Assembly: GCF_006489205.2 (NCBI RefSeq)
Contig: NZ_VFYR02000004.1
Span: 330,100 to 394,099, forward strand
DNA from: Brevibacterium sp. XM4083
GTDB lineage: Bacteria > Actinomycetota > Actinomycetes > Actinomycetales > Brevibacteriaceae
Length of the DNA stretch: 64,000 nt
Direction of reading: 5' to 3'
The notes beneath the pieces were generated by a model. The model was not told the DNA's origin. It ran no database searches and was given only the letters and a program-made list of their open reading frames with translations. This document shows positions 7,015 to 15,638 of the stretch, one piece after another (the first letter of the stretch is position 1; each line of letters opens with the position of its first letter). Position numbers and translations under genes: made by a program.

Positions 7015-9849
7015 TCAGGGGGTCTTCGGCTTGGCTGCAGTGGTCTTCGCAGCCGTCGTCTTCTTCGCCGCGGTGGTCCGTGACGTCGTCGACTTCTTCG
7101 CCGCAGTCGTCTTCGCCGCCGTGCTCTTCGCAGTCGACTTCGCCGCGGTCGTCTTCGCGGCGGTCGTCTTCTTCGCCGCCGTCTTCTTGGCGGGAGCCTT
7201 CTTCGCCGGCGCCTTCTTCTTGGCTGGACCCTTCGCGCGCTTCTCGGCGAGGAGTTCGGCGCCGCGCGCCGGGGTGATCGACTCGACGTCGTCATCCTTG
7301 CGCAGGGTCGCGTTCGTCTCCCCGTCGGTGACGTAGGGGCCGAAGCGGCCGTCCTTGACGACCATCGGCTTCTTCGTCTCCGGGTCCTCGCCGAGTTCCT
7401 TGAGCGGCGGCTTGGCGGTGCGTCCGCCGCGCTGCTTCGGCTGCGAGTAGATCTGCAGCGCCTCGTCGAGGGTGATCGTGAAGATCTGCTCCTCATCGGT
7501 CAGCGACCGCGAATCCGTGCCCTTCTTCAGGTACGGACCGTAACGGCCGTTCTGTACCGTGATGTCCGTGCCCTCCTCGTCCTGGCCGACGATGCGGGGC
7601 AGGCTGAGGAGCTTGAGCGCGGTCTCGAGGTCGATCGTGCCGACGTCCATCGACTTGAAGAGCGAACCGGTGCGCGGCTTGGGCTTCTTCGCGCCGCGCT
7701 TGGGCTTCTCCTCGGACTCGGGCAGCACCTCGGTGACGTAAGGGCCGAACCGGCCGTTCTTCGCCACGATCGTGTGCCCGGTCTCCGGGTCGACACCGAG
7801 TTCGCGGTCGCCGTCGCCCTGGTTCTCGATGAGTTCGGCGGCCTTCGCGGCGGTGAGCTCATCGGGGGCGAGATCGTCGGGAATCGACACGCGCTTCGGG
7901 TCGTCGCCCTCGACCCCCGAGGTGACCTCGAGGTACGGGCCGTAGCGTCCCACGCGCAGGGCGACGCCGTCGCTGATGCGCACCGTGTTGACTTCGCGGG
8001 CGTCGATCTCGCCGAGGTCGTCGACGATCTCCTTGAGACCCTCCCTGTCGAGACCCTCTCCACCGAAGTAGAACCGGGCCAGCCAGGCCTTGCGATCCTC
8101 TTCGCCCATCGCGATGCGGTCGAGTTCGGATTCGAGATCGGCGGTGAATTCGTAGTCGACGAGTTCGGTGAAGTGATCCTCGAGCAGACGGACCACGGAG
8201 AACGCCAGCCAGCTCGGCACGAGTGCATTGCCGCGGGAGGTGACGTAGCCGCGGTCCTGGATGACCGAGATGATCGAGGCGTACGTCGAGGGACGGCCGA
8301 TGCCGAGCTCTTCGAGCTGCTTGACGAGGCTCGCCTCGGTGAAGCGCGGCGGCGGTGCGGTCGTGTGACCGTCCGCGGCGACCTTGACGACGGAGAGCTT
8401 CTGGCCCTGCTCGACCTGCGGCAGCCGGGATTCGCCGGACTTCGTGTCGTAGCGGCTCGCGTCCTGCCCCTCCTCGTAAGCGGCGAGGAAGCCGCGGAAG
8501 GTGATGACGGTGCCCGAGGCGCTGAAGCCCGCTTCGTGGCCGTCGCCGAGGTCGGCTGCGACCTTGATCGTCGCCGTCGAACCCTTCGCGTCGGCCATCT
8601 GGCTGGCCACGGTGCGCTTCCAGATGAAGTCGTAGAGACGGAACTCGTCACCGCTGAGCGACTTCGCCACCTGCGCAGGCGTGCGGAACGAATCCCCGGC
8701 GGGACGGATCGCCTCGTGGGCCTCCTGCGCCGACTTCTGCTTGCTCGCGTACTGGCGCGGGGACTGCGGGACGTACTCCGGACCGTAGAGTTCGGTGACC
8801 TGGCGCCGGGCCGCGGCGATCGCCTGCCCGGACAGCGCCGAGGAGTCGGTGCGCATATAGGTGATGTAGCCGTGCTCGTAGAGCGACTGCGCGGTGCGCA
8901 TCGCCTGGCGGGCGCTCATCCGCAGCTTGCGGCCGGCCTCCTGCTGCATCGTCGAGGTCGTGAACGGGGCGGCGGGTCGCCGCGAGTACGGCTTCGATTC
9001 GACACCGGAGACGGTCAGGGCGTTCTTCGCCGGTCCTGAGAGCAGGGTCGCGAGCTCTTCGGCCTTCGCCTGGTCGACGACGACGGCGGCCTTGGTCTTC
9101 AGTTCGCCCTTGTCGTTGAAGTCGCGACCGCTGGCCACGCGTGAGCCGTCGAGCGTCGTGAGGTTCGCGGCGAATGGGTTCGAGCCGTCGGGCAGTCCGA
9201 GGTCGATGTCGAGGTCCCAGTAGTCGGCGGAGACGAATGCCATGCGCTCGCGTTCGCGTTCGACGACGAGTCGGGTCGCCACCGACTGGACGCGGCCGGC
9301 GGAGAGTCCGGCGCGGACCTTGCGCCACAGCACTGGGGAGACCTCGTAGCCGTAGAGGCGGTCGAGGACGCGGCGGGTCTCCTGCGCGTCGACGAGGTCG
9401 ATGTCGATCTCGCGGGTGTTCTCCAGCGCCCGGGTGATCGCCTCGGGGGTGATCTCGTGGAAGACCATGCGCTTGACGGGGATCTTCGGCTTGAGCACTT
9501 CTTTGAGGTGCCACGCGATGGCTTCGCCCTCGCGGTCCTCATCGGTGGCGAGGAAGAGTTCGTCGGCGTCCTTGAGCAGGCGCTTGAGTTCCGTGACCTT
9601 CTTCTTCTTGCCCGGATCGACACGGTAGTAGGGGTCGAAGCCGTTGTCGACGTCGACGGCGAACTTCCCGTACGGCCCCTTCTTCATGTCGGCGGGCAGC
9701 TCGGACGGCGTCGGGAGGTCGCGGATGTGTCCGACTGAGGCCTCAACGTCGTAGCCGTCGCCGAGGTACCCGACGATCGTGCGCGCCTTCGTCGGGGACT
9801 CGACGATGACGAGACGACGGGGCTTCTTCTCGGTTGTGGCCACGCTCAC
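7015..9849 (-). CDS. topA: DNA topoisomerase I
   Basis: A 944-residue type IA topoisomerase that relaxes negative supercoils by single-strand passage. The Toprim domain begins at RRLVIVESPTKARTI; the active-site Tyr is in YITYMRTDSS near residue 330. Downstream are four GR(F/Y)GPY repeats (for example GRYGPYLEVT and GRFGPYVTDG) in place of zinc fingers, followed by a Lys/Ala/Thr-rich tail of about 75 residues (KKAPAKK, AAKKTTAAK), as in actinobacterial TopA, where the tail binds DNA and aids processivity. The GTG start is preceded by AAGGA at 7-nt spacing. The leader contains a 20-bp palindrome with arms GATCGAC / GTCGATC (9873-9892) and a TACATT hexamer at 9899-9904 that may be the -10 box. 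Confidence 0.97.
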   Translation of the reverse strand: MSVATTEKKPRRLVIVESPTKARTIVGYLGDGYDVEASVGHIRDLPTPSELPADMKKGPYGKFAVDVDNGFDPYYRVDPGKKKKVTELKRLLKDADELFLATDEDREGEAIAWHLKEVLKPKIPVKRMVFHEITPEAITRALENTREIDIDLVDAQETRRVLDRLYGYEVSPVLWRKVRAGLSAGRVQSVATRLVVERERERMAFVSADYWDLDIDLGLPDGSNPFAANLTTLDGSRVASGRDFNDKGELKTKAAVVVDQAKAEELATLLSGPAKNALTVSGVESKPYSRRPAAPFTTSTMQQEAGRKLRMSARQAMRTAQSLYEHGYITYMRTDSSALSGQAIAAARRQVTELYGPEYVPQSPRQYASKQKSAQEAHEAIRPAGDSFRTPAQVAKSLSGDEFRLYDFIWKRTVASQMADAKGSTATIKVAADLGDGHEAGFSASGTVITFRGFLAAYEEGQDASRYDTKSGESRLPQVEQGQKLSVVKVAADGHTTAPPPRFTEASLVKQLEELGIGRPSTYASIISVIQDRGYVTSRGNALVPSWLAFSVVRLLEDHFTELVDYEFTADLESELDRIAMGEEDRKAWLARFYFGGEGLDREGLKEIVDDLGEIDAREVNTVRISDGVALRVGRYGPYLEVTSGVEGDDPKRVSIPDDLAPDELTAAKAAELIENQGDGDRELGVDPETGHTIVAKNGRFGPYVTEVLPESEEKPKRGAKKPKPRTGSLFKSMDVGTIDLETALKLLSLPRIVGQDEEGTDITVQNGRYGPYLKKGTDSRSLTDEEQIFTITLDEALQIYSQPKQRGGRTAKPPLKELGEDPETKKPMVVKDGRFGPYVTDGETNATLRKDDDVESITPARGAELLAEKRAKGPAKKKAPAKKAPAKKTAAKKTTAAKTTAAKSTAKSTAAKTTAAKKSTTSRTTAAKKTTAAKTTAAKPKTP

Positions 9850-9978
9850 TCATTCCTTTCGGGGCACGGGGTGATCGACGAGATGGTCGATCCGAGCCAA
9901 TGTAACACTGTTGTTGTCCGGGTTCTTCCCGGGGTGCGTTGGCGGTGGCCCATACTGTGGCATCCGCGTCCCGTCGTG

Positions 9979-12024
9979 TCAATTGCCGCCGGGAAGCAGC
10001 ATGCCGGCCGCGACCAGCCCTCTGACCTGCGCGATGAGCTGGTCCTCCAGCGCCGCCTCGTCGACGCCGAGGAGCTGGGCGAGCGCCGCGGCGGTCTGGC
10101 GCAGAGTGAGACTGCCATCGGCGACGGAGAGGAACCCGGCAAGGGCCGTGTCGACGTCGATGACGCGTCCGAAGCCGATGCCCTGTTCGACGGTGATCGA
10201 CGTCGGGTCCGTCTCCCCTGGCACGAAGTGCCGATGCTCGACGAGGTCGGGTGAGCGGGTGAATGCGGTGGCCGCGATCTCCTCGTCGCCGGCGGACTCC
10301 GCCCAGGCCCCGAGTTCGTGGATCGTCTGGACGAAGGCGCCGATTCCGTGGGGGTTCGTCGCCGGCGCCGAGGTGATGCGCACCCGAGCCCGGAACGCAG
10401 GCTCAGCCCCCGCCTCGGCGAGGCCGGTCCGACCCTGGTCGGCACCGATGGCCTGCGGGGAAAGTGATGAGGAATCGTTATCTGCCCGGTGCATGAGGAC
10501 GTAGCCGAAGACGATCTCCGTGACCTCCCGGGAGGCGAAGTCGTCCAACCACGCCGAGGTGGCTGCGTTCCACGCGGCACTCGCGCGGGGGATGCCGCCG
10601 TCGCGGATCCAGGTCTCGGCGTAGGTGACAGGGTCGAGGATCTCGCGTTCGACGACGAACACGGAGGTCTCCGCAGCGGCGGAGGTGTCGTGGGAGGCGG
10701 TGGCCGCAGTGGCAGTGTCGTGGGAGGCGGCGGGCTCGGTGGCGGTGTCGTGGGAGGCGGCGGGCTCGCGAATCCCGTCGGCAGCACTGCTGACCCAGGT
10801 CTCCGGGCCGCCCGTCGAATCCGGCGTGACCTCCCAGTTGCCCAGGCACACGGCCCGGCCGCCGGGGGCGAGGACCGAGGGGATCTGGGCGAAGAGCTCC
10901 CGGACGAGCCGGTCGGCGCGCATCCCGCCGTCCCGGTAGTCGAAGGCGGGCAGCGCCGCATCGGCCTCCTGACCGCGCGGGGTGATGACGAACGGCGGAT
11001 TCGACACGAGGAGGTCGACGGTGCCGTCGATGGGGTCGAGGAGCGAGCCCTGACGCAGGTCGAGGCCGGTGACCCCGTTGAGCGCGGCGCCGAGTGCGGT
11101 CAGGTGCAGGGCGCGGGCGGAGATGTCGGTGGCGATGACGCGGTCGGCATGCCGGGCGAGGAGGAGTGCCTGGATGCCGCAGCCGGTGCCGATGTCCGCG
11201 GCGAGCGCGACGGGATCGCGCGGGGTGAGGGAGACGAGCGTTCGTCCCGCGCCCCCGACGCCGAGGACGAAGTCACCGTCGAGGACGTCCGGGCTCGTCA
11301 GCGTCCCGTGGTCGCTGACGAGGTAGAGGTTCTCATCACCCGGTCGCAGGCCGCGCGGGACGCCGACGGGAAGATCGAACGGGGCGACGGCGAACGGTGC
11401 GGTGACGAACGAGGCGGAGCCGTCCGGTGCGGGGACGTCCCGGTCTCGGTCACCGCGGGTGCCCGGATCCGTGGCGTCTGCGAGGAGGCCGAGGTCGAAT
11501 GCCGCCGCGCAGTCGGCTGCGCCGAGCGCCGCCTCGAGAAGGGCGGTCGGCAGAGTGTCGTGGAGGAGGAAGGTGAGCGCGAGCGCGGCGAGTCGTTCGT
11601 CGAACGAGAGGTCCGCCGACGGCGCCGCAGGGCTCGGAGTCACAATGCTGTCCGCGGTCGTCTGCGCCCCGGAAATCGCGCCTGTGCCGGGAGCCTCACC
11701 CGCGCCGCTCGGCGAGTCCGCGCCGTTCCCCGAATCTGTGCCGACATCGGGCCCTGTCTCTGCATGCCGCGCACCGAGCACCTGACGGCAATGGCGGAGG
11801 GCGGGGGCCGCATTGTTGCGGGCGAGCGCGTCGGAGACGGGTCCTCCCCAGAACTGCCGCAGCCGAGGTTCGGTGTACCCCGCCGCATAGAGCGCAGCAC
11901 CGAGCCGTTCCGCGCCGGCTCGCTGCTCGTCGCTCAGGGCCGGAGTCCCGCTCCCGTCGCCGCGGCTGTCCGGGGTATCGCGAACGTCAGGGGCGCGGCT
12001 CACATCTGCTGTCTCTTCGGTCAC
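9979..12024 (-). CDS. Large class I SAM-dependent methyltransferase (DUF7059-type)
   Basis: A 681-residue protein. The middle holds a Rossmann methyltransferase with SAM motif I DIGTGCGIQALLLA and the N6/N5-methyltransferase signature VSNPPFVI, as in HemK/RsmC-like enzymes acting on a nitrogen in RNA or a Gln side chain. An N-terminal domain of about 100 residues and a C-terminal all-helical domain flank it. This long architecture is typical of the actinobacterial protein encoded beside topA. A disordered loop contains three tandem ASHDTAT-type repeats. The GTG start lies 6 nt after TAGGAT, so a leaderless mRNA is likely. The substrate is unknown. Confidence 0.82.
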   Translation of the reverse strand: MTEETADVSRAPDVRDTPDSRGDGSGTPALSDEQRAGAERLGAALYAAGYTEPRLRQFWGGPVSDALARNNAAPALRHCRQVLGARHAETGPDVGTDSGNGADSPSGAGEAPGTGAISGAQTTADSIVTPSPAAPSADLSFDERLAALALTFLLHDTLPTALLEAALGAADCAAAFDLGLLADATDPGTRGDRDRDVPAPDGSASFVTAPFAVAPFDLPVGVPRGLRPGDENLYLVSDHGTLTSPDVLDGDFVLGVGGAGRTLVSLTPRDPVALAADIGTGCGIQALLLARHADRVIATDISARALHLTALGAALNGVTGLDLRQGSLLDPIDGTVDLLVSNPPFVITPRGQEADAALPAFDYRDGGMRADRLVRELFAQIPSVLAPGGRAVCLGNWEVTPDSTGGPETWVSSAADGIREPAASHDTATEPAASHDTATAATASHDTSAAAETSVFVVEREILDPVTYAETWIRDGGIPRASAAWNAATSAWLDDFASREVTEIVFGYVLMHRADNDSSSLSPQAIGADQGRTGLAEAGAEPAFRARVRITSAPATNPHGIGAFVQTIHELGAWAESAGDEEIAATAFTRSPDLVEHRHFVPGETDPTSITVEQGIGFGRVIDVDTALAGFLSVADGSLTLRQTAAALAQLLGVDEAALEDQLIAQVRGLVAAGMLLPGGN
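10675..10790. repeat. 30-bp tandem repeat inside the methyltransferase gene
   Basis: About three copies of a 30-bp unit (core GTGTCGTGGGAGGCGGC on the plus strand) encode ten-residue steps of the type EPAASHDTAT. The unit length keeps the frame. It lies between the NPPF motif and the end of the catalytic domain, probably in a surface loop. Confidence 0.75.
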
Positions 12025-12030
12025 AGGTGA

Positions 12031-12059
12031 ATCCTAGTCACAGGCGACTGCGCCATACT
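12031..12059. promoter_or_regulatory. Divergent leaderless promoters of the methyltransferase and helicase genes
   Basis: Only 41 bp separate the two start codons. On the minus strand TAGGAT (12031-12036) ends 6 nt before the methyltransferase GTG; on the plus strand CATACT (12054-12059) ends 6 nt before the helicase ATG. Two direct GTCACAGG repeats lie between them and could be a shared regulator site. Confidence 0.5.
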
Positions 12060-12065
12060 GGTTTC

Positions 12066-14342
12066 ATGGCCGATTCCCCCCTCCACGACATCGTCTCCGG
12101 GTTCGGTGTCAGGGACGATCGGATCGTCCACACCCGCGAGATTCCACAGCGGTTCGAACACGAGTCGGACTGGCCGGAGTGGGTCGACGAGGAGCTGCGG
12201 CACGCGACCCACGCGATCGGCGTCGACCGCCCATGGCGGCATCAGGTCGAGGCGGCGCAGGCCGCCCGTGACGGCGAGGACGTCGTCATCGCCACTCCCA
12301 CCGCCTCAGGCAAGTCGCTCGGATTCTGGCTGCCGGTGCTCGAGTCGATCCAGACGACGCGGGAGAGCCTGCGGACCTCCTCGGCGATCTACATCGCCCC
12401 GACGAAGGCACTCGCCGCCGATCAGCTGACGAAGCTCGAACAGCTCATCATCCGCGGTGTCCGACCGGCGGCGTATGACGGTGACACGTCGCAGGCAGCC
12501 AAGGACTGGGCGCGTCGGCACGCGAACATCATCTTCACCAACCCGGACATGCTCCATCGCGGGATCCTCCCCCAGCACGAGCGCTTCGCCCGGCTCTTCA
12601 AGTCCCTGCGCTTCATCATCGTCGACGAGGCCCATCGGTATCGCGGCGTGTTCGGATCCCACGTCGCGCTCATCCTCAGACGGCTTCTGCGCATCGCCGC
12701 TCACTACGGCGCGCATCCGGTCGTCATCGGCGCTTCGGCGACGATGGCCCAGCCGGATGCGGCGTTCGCGCGGCTGACCGGGCGGCCGGCGCACCCGGTG
12801 ACCGAGGACGCCTCCCCGCGTGCCGCAGGCAGCTTCGCGCTGTGGGAGCCGCCGGTGTCGCCCGACGGTGACCGTCGCAGCGGTCTCGCCGAGGCGGCCG
12901 ACGTCCTCACCGACGCGATGTGCGCAGGCTTCCGCTCGATCGCGTTCATCGCCTCACGCCGCGGCTCGGAGGCATTGGCCTCGACGGTCCGCGAGCAGGT
13001 GGGAGCCGTCGACGACTCCCTGACCGGCAAGGTCGCCGCCTACCGCGGCGGATACCTCGCCGAGGAGCGCCGCACCCTGGAGGCCGCACTGCGGTCGGGG
13101 CGTCTGCTCGCGGTGGCGTCGACGAACGCCCTCGAACTCGGCATCGACATCTCCGGGCTCGACCTCGTCATCATCTCCGGCTGGCCGGGAACTCTCGCCT
13201 CACTGTGGCAGCAGGCCGGCCGTGCGGGCCGGGCCGGGCAGAAGTGGATGGCCGTCTTCATCGCTCGGGACGACCCGCTCGACACGTACGTCGTCCACCA
13301 CCCGGAGGTCATCTTCGACGCGCCCGTCGATGCCGGGGTCATCAATCCCGGCAACCCGTACGTCCTCAGCGAGCACCTGTGCGCGGCCGCCGCCGAGGTG
13401 CCGCTGACACCGGCCGACCTCACCCATTTCCCCGACAACGCCGCCGAGGTCGTCGACGACCTCGTCGAGCAGAAGATGCTGCGGGCCCGGCCGGCCGGGT
13501 GGTTCTGGGCCAAGGAAATGCCCGCCACCGACCTCGCCGACATCCGCGGCACCGGCGGCGGTCAGTTCCGCCTAGTCGAGGCGAGCACGGGAACGCTGCT
13601 CGGCACCGTCGACGAGGCAGGCGCGCACACCGGCGCCCACCCGGGGGCCGTCTACACGCATCAGGGCACGGACTTCTTCGTCGCCGACCTCGATCTCGAC
13701 GAAAGGGTCGCGTTCATCGAGCGCGCCGACGTCGACTACACGACGCAGCCGCGGTCGACGACGGAGATCTCCATCGTCGACACCGCCTCCCAGCGCACCC
13801 TGCCGTCGGGAGTGACCGTGGCCAGCGGCACCGTCGACGTCACCGATCAGGTCATCGCCTACCGGATGCGAGCGAAGCGCGGTGGCGCGATCATCGCCGA
13901 ACACGACCTCGACCTGCCCGAGCGCACCCTGCGGACCTCGGCGGTGTGGTGGACGATCCCCCAGGCACTGATCGAGGAGACCGAGGTCCTCAAGGCGGAT
14001 CTGCCCGGAGCCGTCCATGCCGCCGAGCACGCCTCGATCGGCCTGCTGCCTCTCTTCGCCGGGTGCGACCGCTGGGACATCGGCGGGGTCTCGACATCGC
14101 TGCACGCCGACACCGGCATGGCCACGGTCTTCGTCTACGACGGACTGGCCGGCGGGGCCGGATTCTCCGAGCGCGGCAGCGAGGTCATCGAGGAGTGGCT
14201 CGGCGCCACCCGGGATGCGATCGCGGCCTGCGAGTGCGTCGACGGCTGCCCGTCGTGTGTGCAGTCACCGAAGTGCGGCAACGGCAACGAACCGCTCGAC
14301 AAGGCTGCCGCTCTGCGCCTGCTGCGCGGCGTCCTCGACTGA
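12066..14342 (+). CDS. DEAD/DEAH-box helicase with DUF1998 (YprA/Hrq1-like)
   Basis: A 758-residue superfamily 2 helicase. Motif I is ATPTASGKS near residue 80, motif II is DEAH (IIVDEAHRYRG), and motif III is GASATM. The second RecA domain carries STNALELGIDISGLD and the motif VI-like QQAGRAGRAGQ. The C-terminal DUF1998 module ends with a four-Cys zinc-binding cluster (CECVDGCPSC...KCG). Relatives (Bacillus MrfA, yeast Hrq1) are 3'-5' DNA helicases in repair. In actinobacteria this gene marks the helicase/secretion neighbourhood beside tad genes, as here. The ATG at 12066 fits the -10 box; an upstream start would overlap the divergent promoter. Confidence 0.92.
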   Translation: MADSPLHDIVSGFGVRDDRIVHTREIPQRFEHESDWPEWVDEELRHATHAIGVDRPWRHQVEAAQAARDGEDVVIATPTASGKSLGFWLPVLESIQTTRESLRTSSAIYIAPTKALAADQLTKLEQLIIRGVRPAAYDGDTSQAAKDWARRHANIIFTNPDMLHRGILPQHERFARLFKSLRFIIVDEAHRYRGVFGSHVALILRRLLRIAAHYGAHPVVIGASATMAQPDAAFARLTGRPAHPVTEDASPRAAGSFALWEPPVSPDGDRRSGLAEAADVLTDAMCAGFRSIAFIASRRGSEALASTVREQVGAVDDSLTGKVAAYRGGYLAEERRTLEAALRSGRLLAVASTNALELGIDISGLDLVIISGWPGTLASLWQQAGRAGRAGQKWMAVFIARDDPLDTYVVHHPEVIFDAPVDAGVINPGNPYVLSEHLCAAAAEVPLTPADLTHFPDNAAEVVDDLVEQKMLRARPAGWFWAKEMPATDLADIRGTGGGQFRLVEASTGTLLGTVDEAGAHTGAHPGAVYTHQGTDFFVADLDLDERVAFIERADVDYTTQPRSTTEISIVDTASQRTLPSGVTVASGTVDVTDQVIAYRMRAKRGGAIIAEHDLDLPERTLRTSAVWWTIPQALIEETEVLKADLPGAVHAAEHASIGLLPLFAGCDRWDIGGVSTSLHADTGMATVFVYDGLAGGAGFSERGSEVIEEWLGATRDAIAACECVDGCPSCVQSPKCGNGNEPLDKAAALRLLRGVLD

Positions 14343-14382
14343 GGCCACCGGCGTCTCATCCTGACGCCGCTGCCTCGCATCC

Positions 14383-14700
14383 CTACTTTCCCGCCACGGC
14401 CGCCTCCCGCACCGCCGGCAGAGGTCCGGGAATGTCGACGTCGACTTCGACGAACGCACTCTGCTGCGCGCTCGAGGCCCGACAGTCCCGCAGCGTCGCA
14501 CCGTTGCGCTCAGCCACCTCCTTCGCCGTCTCACAGGGGTCGCCGGTGGCCAGTCCCCGCGCGGCGTCCGCGGCGGCGAGCGCTGCGAGATCGGCGGCCG
14601 CCTGTGCGGTGCTGTGGGCGACGAACGCCTGACTGAGGGCCCCGATCGCCGTGACGAAGGCGAGGATCATCCCGCACAGTCCGATGACGATGTTCGTCAT
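14383..14700 (-). CDS. Rv3654c-type TadE-like protein
   Basis: A 105-residue protein with one N-terminal hydrophobic helix (IVIGLCGMILAFVTAIGALS) followed by AHSTAQAAADLAALAAADAA, the pattern of pseudopilin-like TadE relatives of the helicase/secretion neighbourhood. Two Cys residues (GDPCETA, LRDCRAS) could form a disulphide outside the membrane. Its ATG overlaps the previous gene's stop by 4 bp (ATGA). It converges on the helicase with a 40-bp gap. Confidence 0.8.
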   Translation of the reverse strand: MTNIVIGLCGMILAFVTAIGALSQAFVAHSTAQAAADLAALAAADAARGLATGDPCETAKEVAERNGATLRDCRASSAQQSAFVEVDVDIPGPLPAVREAAVAGK

Positions 14701-15068
14701 GACCCGTCTCCCCGTCCGCCCTCGGAACGCGCCGTCGCCTCGGCGCTGACCTCGTCGAGGAAGAAGATCGCGTCGGGCAGGGCGATCGTCACGGTCACCG
14801 TCGCATACCCGCCGTCGGTGCCGACGGCGATTCTCGAGGACGCGCCCGCATGCTTCTTCGCCTCGTCGACGACGGCGGCCTGCGGTTCGCCGCGCGCGAT
14901 CTCACGTGCCGCCGACCGCGCGGCGTCGAAGGCTCTCAACTGGGAGAATCCCACGGCGGCGGCTCCCGCGAGCACGACGACGAGCAGCACGAGGGCAGGG
15001 AGGACGACGGCGAACTCCGCGGTCGCCGTGCCGGCATCGTCGTGACCGCGGGACCCGGGCGCGCGCAT
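14697..15068 (-). CDS. TadE-family minor pilin
   Basis: A 123-residue protein with the TadE signature: a Gly/Thr-rich start (DDAGTATAEFAVVLPALVLL) in which Glu is followed by a hydrophobic helix, then an extracellular domain. Such proteins are minor pseudopilins assembled by the Tad secretion ATPase. The start at MRAPGSRG leaves a 1-nt gap after the upstream DUF4244 gene; a longer reading would overlap that gene. Confidence 0.82.
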   Translation of the reverse strand: MRAPGSRGHDDAGTATAEFAVVLPALVLLVVVLAGAAAVGFSQLRAFDAARSAAREIARGEPQAAVVDEAKKHAGASSRIAVGTDGGYATVTVTIALPDAIFFLDEVSAEATARSEGGRGDGS

Positions 15069-15069
15069 G

Positions 15070-15468
15070 TCAGGCGCCGAGGCCGAGAGCTGCCTGGATG
15101 ACGCCGGTGACGAGTTCCTTGATCGGCTCCGATTTGAGGATGACGACGAGGAGCGCGGCGAAGCCGCAGGCCGCGAGCGTGGTGATCGCGTACTCCGCCG
15201 TCGTCGCCCCGGTGTCGGCACCCCACCCCGCGTCTGCCCGCACTATTCCAGTGGGGTGGTCACCCGCTCCGGAGGGGTCGGCCGGGAGCAGATCGGTGCC
15301 CGGTGTCGATTCGAGCGACGACGCGGTGTCGGCGCTCGTCCCGGAGCCGACTGAATCGTCGCCCCCGGTCGGTGCGGGTCCACTCCCCCACGCGGGGCCG
15401 GCCGGCATGGCGTCAGTGCTCATAGTGCCAGTGCTCATAGTGCCAGTGCTCATCGTGTCTGTGCTCAT
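15070..15468 (-). CDS. DUF4244 Flp-pilin-like protein with repeated start codons
   Basis: About 132 residues. The C-terminal part (DTGATTAEYAITTLAACGFAALLVVILK) is a Flp-pilin-like helix with the Glu-Tyr pair following a prepilin-type cleavage region; this is the presumed structural subunit of the locus. The N terminus is odd: several 15-bp units, each containing ATGAGCAC, encode MSTxT repeats, so several in-frame ATGs are available. I use the first (15468), but any could serve. Residues 25-80 are Gly/Ser/Thr-rich and probably disordered. Confidence 0.75.
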   Translation of the reverse strand: MSTDTMSTGTMSTGTMSTDAMPAGPAWGSGPAPTGGDDSVGSGTSADTASSLESTPGTDLLPADPSGAGDHPTGIVRADAGWGADTGATTAEYAITTLAACGFAALLVVILKSEPIKELVTGVIQAALGLGA

Positions 15469-15471
15469 GGT
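15413..15471. repeat. 15-bp tandem repeat carrying start codons
   Basis: About four units of GTGCTCAT plus a 7-bp spacer (AGTGCCA or CGTGTCT), read on the opposite strand as repeated ATGAGCAC. Gain or loss of a unit keeps the frame and changes only the N-terminal length of the pilin-like protein. Confidence 0.8.
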
Positions 15472-15561
15472 CTCCTCCTCGGGGACAGGCCCGCACACCC
15501 TGCGCGGACCGACCTCCAGACTGGTCAGCGATCACCACGGACGTCGAGACCCGAGAACACC

Positions 15562-15590
15562 CCTGTGGACACTGCCCGGGCGTCCACAGG
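15562..15590 (-). terminator. Hairpin downstream of the LysR gene
   Basis: CCTGTGGAC and GTCCACAGG form a perfect 9-bp stem around an 11-nt loop, about 50 bp beyond the LysR stop. The right arm belongs to a sequence repeated at 23109-23146. Confidence 0.45.
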
Positions 15591-15638
15591 CCCAGCGCAC
15601 ACGAGTCGGCGACTCATGCACAGGCGATCGCACACAAG

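Noticed and set aside
10489..12030. 513-codon plus-strand open frame opposite the methyltransferase
   Set aside because: No motif, Arg/Gly/Glu-biased composition, and it would destroy the divergent promoter region; the minus-strand frame has SAM and NPPF motifs.
12920..14632. 570-codon plus-strand frame overlapping the helicase
   Set aside because: Arg/His/Pro-rich +2 shadow of the helicase frame, which carries the conserved motifs.
15413..15471. Short direct repeats considered as a CRISPR array
   Set aside because: 15-bp units without unique spacers and with coding meaning; no cas genes in the window.
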